NCBI GenBank assembly: GCA_024734495.1
Contig: JALMQS010000136.1
Location: 3,373,054 to 3,437,053, forward strand
Source: Forficula auricularia
Lineage: Eukaryota > Arthropoda > Insecta > Dermaptera > Forficulidae
Direction: 5' to 3'
Length of the DNA: 64,000 bases
The position numbers and the translations under genes are program-made. The stretch's first letter is position 1. The number at the start of each line of letters is the position of its first letter. A model generated the notes under the pieces. The model saw only the letters and a list, made by a program, of their open reading frames with translations, did not search any database and was not told the DNA's origin. This document shows positions 1-11,639 of this stretch, piece after piece.

Positions 1-29
1 ATTGATTATGTGTAATTAAATTAATATAT

Positions 30-377
30 AAATTTGCGGCTTTTTAAAGCTTATATTTTTGTGATTAAATTTATTTAAGGTTAAATTTTTATTAAAATCA
101 CGCATAATTAATTATAACTAATTTATTGACAACAAAATAGTTATATAGGTGATGGTCTTAAGGGTCTGACTAGTTGCCCGGAAGCTTGCTAGTGCTTGGG
201 TTCGACTCCCGAGGGAACAAGATCCTTCTACATGCAATATAAACATTAAAATCTTTGATAAATGACCTAAATTCATGTTCATAAATAGTTATAAATAATT
301 ATGTGTGATTTTAATAAAAATTTAACCTTTAATAAATTTAATGACAAAAATATGAGCTTTAAAAGTCGCAAATTTAT
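30..377. repeat. Imperfect inverted repeat (hairpin element) around a tRNA-like motif
   Basis: Bases 30-127 and 282-376 are imperfect reverse complements (shared blocks include the AAATTTGCGGCTTT end, AAGCTTATATTTTTGTG and ATTTTTATTAAAATCAC). The roughly 150-base loop holds the box-B-like sequence described separately. No coding potential. It looks like a foldback/MITE-type element or an inverted duplication around a SINE fragment. No target duplication was found because the left flank runs into the window edge. Confidence 0.6.
150..232 (+). ncRNA. tRNA-like fragment with pol III box B (SINE head or tRNA pseudogene)
   Basis: GGTTCGACTCC at 199-209 fits the pol III box B consensus GGTTCGANTCC. 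Upstream sequence around 150-180 is only weakly A-box-like, and no convincing cloverleaf with a seven-pair acceptor stem can be drawn, so this is not called as a functional tRNA. It lies in the loop of the surrounding inverted repeat. Confidence 0.4.
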
Positions 378-559
378 AAATTTACATTTAATTTTTCGAA
401 ATCAAATAGTGTATATTAATATTTATATTATAGAATACATTTTTATTAAAATCATACATAAATAATTATAATTATTTATTAAACACAATAGTTATAATTA
501 ATTGTATTGGATTTTAATAAAAATGTATCTTATAATATAAACAATATTTCATACATTGT

Positions 560-720
560 TAATTTGTTCACTAAATTTCCAATAAATATTAAATTAAATT
601 TATTTTAATGAGATTTAAAATAAATAAATATGAAAAAACGTTTTTCAATTAATTAATTAATTAGAGAAGAAATATATTTCATACATTGGGTCGCTGATCT
701 TACAAAACCTCGTAAGTCCA
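560..720 (-). repeat. Short dispersed AT-rich repeat with AAAACGTTTT core
   Basis: A block containing TTTTAATGAGATTTAAAA, then GAAAAAACGTTTTTCAATT and TTAATTAATTA, then CGCTGATCTTACAAAACCTCG. Related blocks lie at about 3605-3770 (opposite orientation, including the same TTACAAAACCTCGTA tail), 8275-8400, 10740-10830 and 18195-18300. Non-coding; class unknown. Confidence 0.5.
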
Positions 721-755
721 ATTTTTGGTCAAATAGTACATATTATACGTTTATA

Positions 756-1400
756 CCGAGGGGTGAACCGCGACCTGATATGCTACTAATACCTACCTCC
801 ACTTGTACTTCCAAATATTTCCAAGTGCTTCCAAATATTTCCAAGTACTTTCAGATATTTCCAAGTACTTCCAAATATTTCCAAGTACTTCCAAATGTTT
901 TCAAGTACTTCCAATTATTTCCAAATAATTCCAAATATTTCCAAGTACTTCCAAATATTTCCAAGTGTTTCTAAATATTTCCAAGTACTTTCAAATATTT
1001 CCAAGTACTTCCAAATATTTCCAAGTACTTCCAAATATTTCCAAGTACTTCCAAATGTTTTCAAGTACTTCCAAATATTTCCAAGTACTTTCAAATATTT
1101 CCAAGCACTTCCAAATATTTCCAACTACTTCCAAATGTTTTCAAGTACTTCCAAATATTTCCAAGTAATTCCAAATATTTCCAAGTACTTCCAAATATTT
1201 TCAAGTACTTTCAAATATTTTCAAGTACTTCCAAATATTTCCAAGTACTTCCAAATATTTCCAAGTAATTCCAAATATTTCCAAGTACTTTCAAATATTT
1301 CCAAGTACTTCCAAATATTTCCAAGTGCTTCTAAATATTCCCAAGTACTTTCAAATATTTTCAAGTACTTCCAAAATACTCCCAAAGAGGTGTACACCTA
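756..1400 (+). repeat. TIR-type element end with an expanded 20-bp minisatellite
   Basis: The segment opens with CCGAGGGGTGAACCGCGACC (756-775), the same terminal motif as the intact MITE at 8072-8210. From about 806 to 1380 it becomes a tandem array of about 28 copies of a 20-base unit, CCAAATATTTCCAAGTACTT. At 1387-1402 it returns to MITE-like sequence (GAGGTGTACACCTAC) and is cut off by family A. The intact MITE contains TACTTGGAAATG, the reverse complement of which resembles the array unit, so the array probably grew from internal MITE sequence. Open frames through it (repeated KYFQ and FPS) are translated repeat, not protein. Confidence 0.75.
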
Positions 1401-1404
1401 CTTT

Positions 1405-1556
1405 TACATAATCAGTGGGTCCCAGGAGTCTAAAAATGCAAAAACTATCCCCCCCTACATGATTATAAATAATTTTATTAAATATTAAATATAAGTGATG
1501 GGCCAGGTTGTATGGTAAAGTCAAGTGGATGGCCACATCAGAACACGTCAGCTTAT
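1405..1556 (-). repeat. Family A, truncated end copy
   Basis: Carries the family A end: CCCCCCTACATGATTATAAA, ATTAAATATTAAATATAAGT, GCCAGGTTGTATGGTAAAGT and AGTGGATGGCCACATCAGAA. The same block recurs at 1748, 7800, 25365, 28339, 28768, 47665, 55262 and 55880. Non-coding. Confidence 0.75.
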
Positions 1557-1747
1557 TGTTGTTTAAATTTCGTTCATTTCTAAAATAAATCTTTTTTTTT
1601 CTAAATTTCTCTCTACAATTTCGGGATTAGAAAAGTCAAAACTCTGTGCCAGGTTTGTTGAGTAGAAAAAAAAAGATTAATTTTAGAAATGATCGAAATT
1701 TTAAACAAGAAAATTTCAATTTTAACTGTTTTTCTAATATATAAAAT

Positions 1748-1851
1748 TAACCCCCTCCCCTATATGATTATTAATAATTTTATTAAATATGTGGGGCCAG
1801 GTTGTATGGTAAAGTCAAGTGGATGGCCACATCAGAACACGTCAGCTTATT
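1748..1851 (-). repeat. Family A, second truncated end copy
   Basis: About 100 bases repeating the previous family A end, from CCCCTCCCCTATATGATTAT through the GGATGGCCACATCAGAACAC block. The two copies are about 250 bases apart in the same orientation, which suggests local duplication or two truncated insertions. Confidence 0.7.
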
Positions 1852-3604
1852 TTCTTTTCTATATGTATACATGTTTATTTGCATTAAGCAGAGGACAACC
1901 TCTTTGAATTCTCTTTATTAAGACACACTTTGTCTGTGTTGCGTAATAGATGAGCCTATCGACCAACCCACCCCCAAGAGTCAAGGGGTTGTTTTCACAA
2001 TATTTTTTCGAAATAATTTCCCCATATGGGAGAGTTAATTTAGCTTTAGCGTTAGCCCTGAAGGGTCTTCAGCTATAAATTAATTATCAGGGTTGTGTGA
2101 TTTTTTTCCAAAGCATGAAGCAGCACACCAGGGGGCAGGGGCGGGGGTGCCAACCCTTTTTTAACCCCTGAACCTTGCCTGTTTCAGAGACCACCACAGA
2201 GGGATGGATTTTTTTCTTTCACATTCCCTTACAAATTCTTTCAATTGTTTGTTTCATTAAAAGAATCTGAAAAAATTAATCTCAATTACAAAATAAAACT
2301 CGGTACATTCTATTTTTTTGTCAGCGAACGGGTTAAGTTAAAAAAAAGGTGATATTTGACAGAGAGAGGCAATTTATTAAAATACAAATATCTGTACCAA
2401 ATTTCAGCTCATTCAACACCGACAAGGGTCCGAGGGCTCTATAAATAAGAAATCGATTTTTTTTTTGAAGTGATAACTTCTTTTGGCGCGCCTTGCACAT
2501 TTTTTATTTTACTTGGCAGTAAATGGGATTGAGCTGTAACGGTTCCCAATTGTCAGGGGTAACGGTTGCCAATCGTCATGCCGTAGGCTAAATCGAAAAA
2601 TAGAAATATTGAATAAAAAAACTTGAAAAAACTAAATAATTTTTAAGGATTTAGGTGTCGGTTCTAGGTGAAACATTATAAGTTAAAAAACTAAACATTA
2701 AATATAATAATATTATATTTAAAAATATATATTTAACATACTCCAAAAAATAATTAAAAGTTTATTTAAAAATACTAATGTTTAAAAGGCTACATATATT
2801 CATCTAAAATAATAATAAAATAAAATAATTTATTTATTTATTATTATTTATTAGAATTATAAATGCCACATAAGTTATCACTTCTGTCATGTGGACTTAA
2901 GCACACAACCGAATTTTCTCCATTTTTTTAACGCGAAGTTTTTGAAAAATAATAATATCTAAAATATAATCAGTTTTTTTGTATTGGAAATATATATAAG
3001 TACAAACAATTTGGAATCAGAAAGAACTTTCTATGAGTTTCCGGTCTAAAGTTATTGTAGCTATTTAGAATTCAAAAAGACAGAAAAAAATAGGTAGGTA
3101 TGTTTGAAAATGTAAAACCTATCTAAATAAAAAATTGTAGAAAAAAGTGAAACTTTTTCAAGACTTGGTAGGCTGTTTGTAGTCTCGGTGAATAAAGGAA
3201 AGCATACCTCTGTTAGATTTTTTATTATTTAATACTTTAAAAACGGATAAAAATCTCAAAAAATTATATTTTTAACCGGAAGATCTAGTTCTAGACAACC
3301 GTCTATAATCTAATCAGTTCTTCAGGTTGAAAATACAAACATTTTAGCAACACAAGAACGAATTTTACGAGTTTTTTTTATCTTATTGTAAGTTGTCGTA
3401 GGTATCTAAATCCAGACACAAAATCATGGTCAAAAATTAATTTTCTCCACATTCCAGACATTTTTCACCATAATGACCAAAAAATAAAATTGAAAATTTT
3501 TGAATGAATTCAATACTAGATTCGACCGCAAGACAGAAAGGCAAGCCTACCTTCAGGGCGTACCGAGTGAAATATCAAAATTTTTAAACTATATAATCCT
3601 ACTT
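1852..3604. other. AT-rich stretch with no recognised gene
   Basis: No coding region or structured RNA seen. The line around 2640-2690 carries a terminal motif (AAGGATTTAGGTGTCGGTTC, then AGGTGAAACAT) that recurs near 37545, 39245, 49127 (inverted) and 63290, where it borders hammerhead-associated repeats. The segment around 3400-3570 (CCAGACATTTTTCACCATAA, then AATTCAATACTAGA) resembles 31290-31385, so it is an uncharacterised dispersed repeat. Confidence 0.4.
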
Positions 3605-3770
3605 TATGGACACAATTACTTTTCCTAATTAATTAGTTAATTAATTGAAAAACGTTTTTCATTTTTATTTCTTTTAAATCTCATTAAAATAAATTTAATT
3701 TAATACTTATTGGAAATTTATTAACAAATTAATAATGCATCGCTGATCTTACAAAACCTCGTATGTCCTA
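3605..3770 (+). repeat. AAAACGTTTT dispersed repeat, second copy
   Basis: Inverted relative to 560-720: TTAATTGAAAAACGTTTTTC, TTTTAAATCTCATTAAAATA, then the CGCTGATCTTACAAAACCTC tail. The tail is in the same orientation as in the first copy while the body is inverted, so the two pieces may be separate repeats that often sit together. Confidence 0.5.
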
Positions 3771-3949
3771 AATTTATTGTTTGACAGAAAAGAAGAAAAA
3801 CCATTTTAAACAACAGTACATACAAATTCAATGGGATATTTATTATTTGTCCGTATCGCGAAATGAAATTGGAATAGAATATTAAGGTTTCAATAGACAG
3901 ACGCGCCGTGAAAAGGTGGTCGGTATAAACCGAGGGATGATCCGTGATG

Positions 3950-4180
3950 TAACGTACAAACTAACAGACATTTTGACAAAACTATTATTATCTCGAAAAA
4001 TATAATTTTTTCGATGTTCACTTATTAGAGATTTTTTGTAGACCGAAATGCCATGGTTTCGCTCAATTTTTTTAATCGAAATAGTTTCAGCCGTTTTTTA
4101 GATATTTTTTATAAAAAGAAGGAAAAAAACACTTTTTTCATGTACAATTACAATACTTGACCATACCCTGTATGGTAAAG
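3950..4180 (+). repeat. Family A, opposite-end fragment
   Basis: Contains the other end of family A: ACTAACAGACATTTTGACAA, TCTCGAAAAATATAATTTTT and GACCATACCCTGTATGGTAA. The last block is an imperfect palindrome (TACCATACAGGGTATGG on the other strand). Only this end is present here. Confidence 0.75.
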
Positions 4181-4587
4181 TAAAAATTCAATCTAGGTAT
4201 ATTGATTCTGTTTTTGTAATATTTATTAACAAATTTTAGAATTTTTTTTCACAAATATTTATCTTTTTTATTTTTATTGAAGGTAATTTCATTAGTAATA
4301 TAGAAACGTTTGGAATCTTACTAAGTAGACGTTTGAGGACGTTTTTTTTTCTTTTTTAATAAAATATTTGTATTTATTTATATATTTGGTATATATACCA
4401 TATATGTATATGTTAATTTGCCTAAAGCAGAGGATAACCTCATTAATTTCACTGAATGAATCAACCAACACCTTTGGGCTAAACAAAATCTATTCAACAA
4501 AGCCTCTTCTAATTTTCTAATTGAATTCCCCCGTAGAATCGAAAGTGTTGTTTTTCTAATTTATGGCCCAAATGATGAGGTGTTGAC

Positions 4588-4880
4588 TTGAGTGTGGGTG
4601 GACAATTAGAGGGGGGGGGGGGGTCAATTTACGATTTACAGCCGCATAAACTGCGTCATCCAACGAGGTTTAAATTTGTGTCCAACCTGACTTTTCGGTT
4701 TGTTCTGTCCCTCAAATTGGCGGCCGACAAGCATGTCTCTTGGGGCTTTACGACATGGGTTCGTTGTTCGATGCCCGGCTGGGGTCATAATTCACCTGGA
4801 ATCGCCCCCGGCCGCCTTTCTCGCCTCGCCTCGCCTTGGACACCTTTTGGGGGCTGCTGGACGGACTCTGGACCATAAAT
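4588..4880 (+). other. GC-rich island with an open frame of unknown meaning
   Basis: About 300 bases of clearly higher GC content, opening with a 14-base G run (4611-4624) and ending near a TCTCGCCTCGCCTCGCC tract. It is open for 96 codons in one plus frame and 61 in another. Neither translation resembles a family I know and there is no codon-periodicity argument I can make by eye. It contains TTGTTCGATGCCC, a weak match to pol III box B. It could be a SINE fragment, a degenerate exon or a GC-rich transposon tip. Confidence 0.25.
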
Positions 4881-5107
4881 ATTAATTCACTATTTAAAGA
4901 TTCTTACACCGCAGGCGCATTAAAATGAAACAAATTTCTATATTAGGCTACAAGTTATACCATAATATTTAAATATCCAATAACTTACCAATTTTCTATT
5001 AAATATGACACTCGTAACTATGTATTTAACAGAAAATTATTTAAACATTTATAATTTCTTCAAAGTAATTTCCAATCTTATACCTATGGTACTATTAAAT
5101 ATATTAA

Positions 5108-6956
5108 TACACTCACCGGCAAAAAAACGCAACACCTAATTTTTTACCTTATCCAATGTGCAGGCAGCATGGGTAAAGTATTATAATCGGTCTCGCGGCA
5201 AGCGCGACTTCAAAGGCTCCTCAGGTAAAGACTACGGAACACATGGTCTCAATTAAAGTCACAAATTGTAGTATTCAATTAAGTTGAATTTTAGCACGTG
5301 ACAGTTTTCCCAAAAATTACATGGGGTCACGTCGAGAGGCCAAAAAGTGCCATTTTTTTGGAAGTGCGTGGGGATGGATGTATGTTATCGTTTTTTTCGT
5401 CCACGATTTTTTCCACACCGTTGCACCGATTGAAATGAAATTGAAAACCTACCATTAGTTTAACAAAATGAAGCGCTTATTAGTTTTTGGTATATATCGG
5501 CCCGCAAACATTAGTACTTTATTTCAGTACTTTTTTAGTTTTTTCTAAATATCTTGAAAATGACTTAACCAATTTTGATGAAATTTAATATCCTAATTAA
5601 GTATCTAGGGGACCACAAAAAAGGTTAAATAAAGTTTTTAGTAAAATTATATTTTAAAGTACTTTACTCTAGAGTAAGATAGTACTTTTTTAATTTTTTA
5701 AATTTATTCATTTGATCGTTTTAATATAGCTCATTTAACCTTACTTAAAGAAGAATGGATAGGCTTCTCTCTGTGAAATGCTAAAAATTTGTGAGGAGAC
5801 TTTATAAGTAACCATAGCAACAGCGTTGTTTTCTTATCCGTTACCTTTGCTGAAGACATAGAGGAATCGAGTTAAAATCAAAAATAGCGATTGATTCTCA
5901 TCTAGTACTTGAGGAATAATCATTCTATATTGGATTTTTGACATTTCGGTTTTTATTGGTAACCATTGCTAAAGACATAGAGGAATCGAGTTAAAATCAA
6001 AAATAGCGCATAAAAAATATAATCCTTATTTCCCGATAACAGTTTTAATAGTTTTTATTATTGTTTATCACTAGAAATAAACTATTTAGGTAACTACTCG
6101 TAAAATTCTTGATGTGTTTCCAGTTCTCGTTGGAGATTAACGCGCTCGTTGCGAGGGGGTCTAACTATAGTTATCCATCAGGAAGGGAATGGTTGATTCT
6201 CTGGCTGTTTCGTTCAGCCTCCAAGCCTGAAATTTTCCAATGTTCATCATTAAAGATTGGAATTACACGCTACGCAAGCAAGCAAGTTGGCTGGTTTGGT
6301 CATCATCTTCTTCGTTCTCTCTAGAGAAAGATAGTACTTTTTTTTAATTATTTATTTTATTTTAAACCTGGACCGCAAATAGGCTATGCTATATGATTAA
6401 TAATAAAGGAATAAAAATATTGATATTTCAAATGACTTTGGATAAAGTTTAGCAGCGATCAGTTGCAGTTTATTTTTTTTAATTTTTAATGTTTTACTTT
6501 TATAAAATCAATTTTTAAACCTAAGTTAAAACATTTATATCATTTTTAAAGTCATTTTAAATAACTTTAAACACTTTTAATCTATATTATTAATAATTTA
6601 ATTTCAAATCTCTAACATTGTTTCAAAATATCAAATTTTCTTAAATTTGATTAATCAAATACAATTTTTCCTGAAAATTAAATTTTTTGATTTCAGTTGA
6701 GAAAAATCATTAAAAGATGATCCGATTCGTGATTATTTGTGATAATTAAGTGTGACAATTTAAACTTATATTAGAACTTTTTTTGCAAAAATAAACTTTA
6801 AGATACATTTTTAAACTTAAATTAAAATTTTTACATTTAAAATTGTCTTAGAAATTATATTAATGGATTTTATTTGTTCAAAGATAAATATTATAAAATT
6901 TAAATATACAAAATAAAAAAAAATTTGGTGTTGCATTTTTTTTGTAGGTGAGTGTA
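5108..6956. mobile_element. TIR DNA transposon flanked by TA (Tc1/mariner-like, non-autonomous)
   Basis: Left end CACTCACCGGCAAAAAAACG starts at 5110 and the right end reads, on the minus strand, CACTCACCTACAAAAAAAAT from 6954. Homology continues through GCAACACC and a T-rich block, giving TIRs of about 35 bases with few differences. Both ends abut the dinucleotide TA (5108-5109, 6955-6956), the target duplication of the Tc1/mariner superfamily. The 1.85-kb body has no transposase-length frame and no DDE/D motif I can see. Its core (about 5150-6310) is repeated inverted at 15972-17060, so the body is itself repetitive. The 71-codon frame at 6109-6324 recurs there and is treated as repeat. Confidence 0.65.
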
Positions 6957-7258
6957 TATTGTTGTTTATATATATGAGACGCTCAGAGCTAAAGTGGATC
7001 AAGTCCTTAAATTAAAGTTTCGAGATAATCAAGGTTGAAGTTTATTAACTCTAGATGAATCCTAAAGTGATATAGAGGATAATATTTACTTTATTTTTTA
7101 TTCTTGTTGTATGGAGACTAACTTAATTATGTGTCATAATTTGAAAATTCAAAAACAATAAATAAGATGGCAATTTAACTTTTAATCATAATTTACTGCA
7201 CTTAATTCACTTTGCCAATGAAATGTTTTTTTACATAATTTTGCTAAAAAAAAAATTG

Positions 7259-7860
7259 AATTTACCATACAGGGTATGGTCAAGTATTGTAATCGTGCAT
7301 GAAAAAAGTGTTTTTTTTTTCCTTCTTTTTTTTTCGAAATATTTCAAAAACGGCTTAAACTATTTTGATTAAAAAAATTGAGCGAAAACATGGCATTTCG
7401 CTCTACAAAAAAGTTCTAATAAGTGAATATCGAAAAAATTATATTTTTCGAGATAATAATTGTTTTGTCAAAATGTCTGTTAGTCTGGTTGTCTGGTTGT
7501 CTGTGCGTTACCAAATTTTTGTGGACGAGCTAGCTCAAAAACTAATGTGAATATCAAAACCAAATGTCACACGTAGTTTTGGTCCATTGAGATTAAGAGT
7601 TGATTAGATTTTGGTACATATCGGCCCCAAATTAAGGGGGGTGGAGAGGGGGTTAAAAATAAAAAAATCTAGGCCGTTTGAACAAACTCAACCAAATTTT
7701 GTATACATAATCAGTGACCCCCTAAAAATGGCAAAACTAACCCCCCCCTCCCCTACATGATTATAAATTATTTTATTAAATATTAAATTTAAGAGAGGCG
7801 CCAGGTTGTATGGTAAAGTCAAGTGGATGGCCACATCAGAACACGTCAGCTTATTTTTTT
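7259..7860 (-). repeat. Family A, near-complete copy (about 600 bp)
   Basis: Begins TTTACCATACAGGGTATGGT and ends in the CATCAGAACACGTCAGCTTA block, so both ends seen separately elsewhere are here in one unit. Between them lie an AT-rich segment with GAAAAAATTATATTTTTCGA and runs of C around 7740-7752. No frame longer than about 60 codons. I cannot assign a superfamily. Both ends contain CTTTACCATAC, which could be short subterminal inverted repeats. Confidence 0.7.
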
Positions 7861-8063
7861 TATTTTTAACTGATGCTTGATAGTGTAAAATTTCTTCGAA
7901 AATACAAAATTTTAGGACCAGAACGAACTATCGGATGAGATATAAAAATTCGTTCAGACAAGGAGACAAATAAATTGTAAATATAAATAATAATTTAATG
8001 TTAAAATACCCGAAAAATCATTCGCTCTATTGCTAAATTTATTCAAGGAGAGATTTTTAAATA

Positions 8064-8218
8064 GGTAAAGTCGAGGGGTGAACCGCGATTGGAATTAGGT
8101 GTACTCTTCTTTGGAATTATTTTGGAATTAATTTTATAATGTCACTTCTTCTACTTGGAAATGAAAGTGGAAGTAGGTGTACATGATATTAGGTCGCGGT
8201 TCATCCCTCGGGTAAAGT
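8064..8218. mobile_element. 139-bp MITE with perfect 8-bp target duplication
   Basis: The element at 8072-8210 starts CGAGGGGTGAACCGCG and ends CGCGGTTCATCCCTCG, so the TIRs differ at one position. It is flanked by the direct repeat GGTAAAGT at 8064-8071 and 8211-8218. Eight-base duplications are typical of hAT and P superfamilies; the TIR sequence does not decide between them. The interior carries ACTTGGAAATGAAAGTGGAA. Single ends of the same family occur at 756, about 3927, about 55880 and about 61763. Confidence 0.85.
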
Positions 8219-8454
8219 AAATATAAAAAACTTGAAATTTTTGAGCGATGTTTAATCTTAAATTTCTCATATAAATAAATTAATTAATTAACTGAAAAAC
8301 GTTTTTCAAATTTCTTTCTTTTAAATCTCATTAAATTTAAATTTGATAATTTTTAATTTCTCTGATATTAATAAATAGTTAAGTTTAATAGAATCGTATT
8401 AATATATAGATACTTAGCGGGTTACTGCGGTTACTTAAATATTGATTTAAATCC

Positions 8455-9885
8455 TTTTTAACCGACTTCAAAAAAATTTTTAAGAAAAAAATAAAACCGA
8501 CTTCAAAAATTAAGTGCAACAAATATAAAAATACACTAAAAGGTATAAAATAATTATTATCTTATTTAGTTACAACTAAACGACGAAATATTAACACGAA
8601 ATTACTTTTTAAAGTCGGTGCCAAACAAACTATACCTATAAGCGAGCGTACCCGCCAAACGTAAGTAAGATCCGTCGAGTGCGATTCATAAAAGGTATAT
8701 GTTTGGCACCAACTTCAAAAAGTAATTTCGTGTTAATATTTCGTCGTTTAGTTGTAACTAAATAAGATAATAATTATTTTATACCTTTTAGTGTATTTTT
8801 ATATTTGTTGCACTTAATTTTTGAAGTCGGTTTTTATTTTTTTCTTAAAAATTTTTATTTTTCTCTTTTTTAGTGATGTTATTAATAGTGATTATATCAT
8901 CAGAACTTGACCAAATTAATATGACACCATCCCTAAGACACCCCCTTTCGGATAAAAAAGAACCATCGAAATCGGTTCATAAACAAAGAGAGTTAGGTCT
9001 AAACAAACCTAAACAAACCTAATAAAAAAGGTCTAATACCTATGAAAAAAAATCGAAAAAAAAATGGGACCAATCGGAAGCTAGACTGGACCCAATGCAA
9101 AAAAAATTTTCAAAATCGGTTGACAATTGGCGGAGATATGAGGTAACATAGGCACACAAAAAAAAAAAAAAAAAAAAAATTCAATCGAATAGAGAACCTC
9201 CTCCTTTTTTGAAGTCGGTTAAAAAGGAGGAGGTTCTCTATTCGACTGAATTTTTTTTTCCTATGTTACCTCATATCTCCGCCAATTGTGAACCGATTTT
9301 GAAAAAAAAATTTGCATTGGGTCCAGTCTACGTTCCGATTGGTCCCATTTTTTTTTTGTAGGTATTAGACCTTTTTTGTTAGGTTTGTTCAGGACTAACT
9401 TCTTTGTTTATGAACCGATTTCGATGATTCTTTTTTTATTGGAAAGGGGTATCTTAGGGATGGTACAATATTAATTTGGTCAATTTCTGATGATAGGATC
9501 ACTATTAATAACATCACTAAAAATAAAAAAATAAAACCGACGTCAAAAAAATTAAATGCAACAAATAAAATACACTAAAAGGTATAAAATAATTATTATC
9601 TTATTTAGTTACAACTAAACGACGAAATATTAACATGAAATTACTTTTTAAGTCGGTGCCAAAAATATACCTTTTATGAATCGCTCTCGACGGGTCTTAC
9701 TTAGTACGTTTGGCGGGTACGCTCGCTTATAGGTATAGTTTGTTTGGCACCGACTTCAAAAAGTAATTTCATGTTAATATTTCGTCGTTTAGTTGTAACT
9801 AAATAAGATAATAATTATTTTATGCCATTTAGTGTATTTTATTTGTTGCATTTAATTTTTTTCGGTTTTAATTTTTTCTTAAAAA
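8455..9885. mobile_element. Two head-to-head copies of the AACCGACTTC foldback element
   Basis: Left copy 8455 to about 9220 ends in CTTTTTTGAAGTCGGTTAAA; the right copy is inverted and starts at GGAGGAGGTTCTCTATTCGA. Each copy has a core that is itself palindromic (arms with ACGACGAAATATTAACA around AGTCGGTGCCAAACAAAC) and an arm with CTCATATCTCCGCCAATTGT. Copies or pieces also lie at 15205, 42571, 53165 and 60455. No transposase frame. The ends are often preceded by TTAA, but I cannot show a target duplication. Confidence 0.8.
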
Positions 9886-11488
9886 TTTTAATAATTCCAA
9901 ATCGGTTGACTAATAATTCCATTAAAAAAAAAAAAAATATTTCAAAATTTCCAACATATAAAGCAATCATCGAAATCCTTTCACTTTAACGTTCAATTTC
10001 ATTCGACACATTTACGATACACGATATATTCCCCAACATATATCTATATTGAACGAATTTCATATCTATCATAAATCAAAATTATCGTAACAATTCAATT
10101 CAAATTGAAATTGAACTTTATATTATTATTTTCTTGTCAACATTTCGGTTAAATTTTTCTACACTATTTACAATCTAATTTGTCATTTTAAAACCTAATA
10201 AAAATGATAAATAACTTTTTTTACTTTCACTTATAATAATATTTATATAAGTGCATTTATTTATCGAGATCTTTATATATAATATCTTCTATTTCAAAGC
10301 TTATAAATAAATTTTAATTTCAATTTGTCCATTCCTGGTGAGAGTAAACGATTTCATAGAAGATTTGACGCTTTTGTAGTTGAATTGTTTATTAGGAAAG
10401 ACGTTTTTAAGCTCCCTAGAGCCCTAAAGAGCTGATCATATTATAACTACAAACCAAATTTAAATTTTTAGTTTTAATAGCTTATAAAAGTTTCAGAGAA
10501 ATCTGAAACACAGTAAATGTCAACGAAATCAGTTACGGTTTCATTTTTCTACAATTTTGGTACAAAACTTCACAAAGAATAAAAATATTAACTAAAATAA
10601 AAATAAACTAATCAATCAGATCAATATTAAAAAATACAAAATAAAAAATTTAAGGTTAAGTTGGCAAGAATGTACAACATTTATTTTAATCAAAATGACC
10701 CACTAAAGCTTATTTTCATGCATTAATTTTCGTATTAAATTTTTAATAAACTAATTAAATTTGGCTTAATTTATTTTAATGAGACTTACAAGAAATTAAT
10801 TTGAAAAACGTTTTTTCAATTAATTTAAAAAAAAAAGTAAGGATGTGTACTAATACTAATAATAATAATAATTGATTGATATTTAAAAAGATGAATTGAG
10901 AATTCTTACAAATTCATTTTTAAGAATTTTTTGAGGATGTTTTTTTTTATTCTTTTTTAAAAACAAAAAATGTTTTTATAGAATTATTTGAAATCACGGA
11001 TAATAATTTGAAAATTAAAGATCCTCGTGAAATTTTTGAAATTGACATTATATATTAGGTATGTATTTATGAAAATACTCTAAATGTTTGAAATTTTAGG
11101 GATGCGCCGCATCCATAGCGTCCATGGACCACACGCCACTGTTTTATATAGAAATACTAGCTGACTATCGGGACTTTGGCCTGGCGTCACCTAGCCCCTG
11201 GCGGGGAGCGTCTCGTTCATATCAATTTAATAATTGAAATTTAAAATGAAAGAATGTGCTGAGTGAAATTGATTCAACAATAAGGAAAGATTTATTTAAC
11301 ACATTGGCTAAGCACAATCACTATCTGACCAATCAGAGTCGTTCTAATAATTTAACGCTTTGCCATTGGCCATGCACTGGCCAATCGGATCGTTTGATTC
11401 ATACAAACATATATACATACTTTTCCATACTATATATATATAAGAGCCTAGATTAATTTGTAACAACGCTGAGAGAATTTTTCTTTAA
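9886..11488. other. AT-rich stretch, no gene seen
   Basis: Mostly low-complexity AT sequence. It holds one AAAACGTTTT dispersed repeat at about 10740-10830. The 11220-11450 part has a mildly higher GC content (AATCACTATCTGACCAATCA, CCATTGGCCATGCACTGG) and a CCAAT-like repetition; similar TGACCAATCAG-type text appears near 31540. No open frame worth calling. Confidence 0.4.
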
Positions 11489-11491
11489 AAA

Positions 11492-11568
11492 AATTACCCT
11501 CTTGGTTAGAATCGAACCGACGAACTCTTGAACTAAGGGCATCAGCTCTAGCCATTACACCAATGAAA
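11492..11568 (-). ncRNA. tRNA-like pseudogene or SINE head
   Basis: On the minus strand there is an A-box-like TGGTGTAATGGCTAGAGC and a box B GGTTCGATTCT (plus-strand complement 11508-11518), correctly spaced for a tRNA promoter. Only about four pairs (TTGG/CCAA) of an acceptor stem form and the T stem is mismatched. The A box matches the SINE family at 21325 and 61349. A degraded SINE head or tRNA pseudogene is more likely than a working tRNA gene. Confidence 0.5.
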
Positions 11569-11639
11569 CATTAATATTTATATCTTGATTTCTGTTACTA
11601 AAACTATATATTTTTGATTTAGACTTTGTGTCGAGATAA

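Noticed and set aside
780..1488. Overlapping open frames of up to 197 codons rich in KYFQ and FPS
   Set aside because: They are translations of the 20-bp minisatellite; with a unit length of 20 bases, any frame lacking a stop in three units stays open through the array.
6109..6324. Conserved protein, because the same 70 residues are encoded at 15972-16184
   Set aside because: The identity extends over 1.1 kb of non-coding sequence on both sides; it is a repeated DNA segment, and the frame is short and unrecognised.
9213..9880. Second, independent foldback insertion with its own target site
   Set aside because: It starts without its AACCGACTTC end exactly at the end of the left copy, so it is better read as one head-to-head arrangement.
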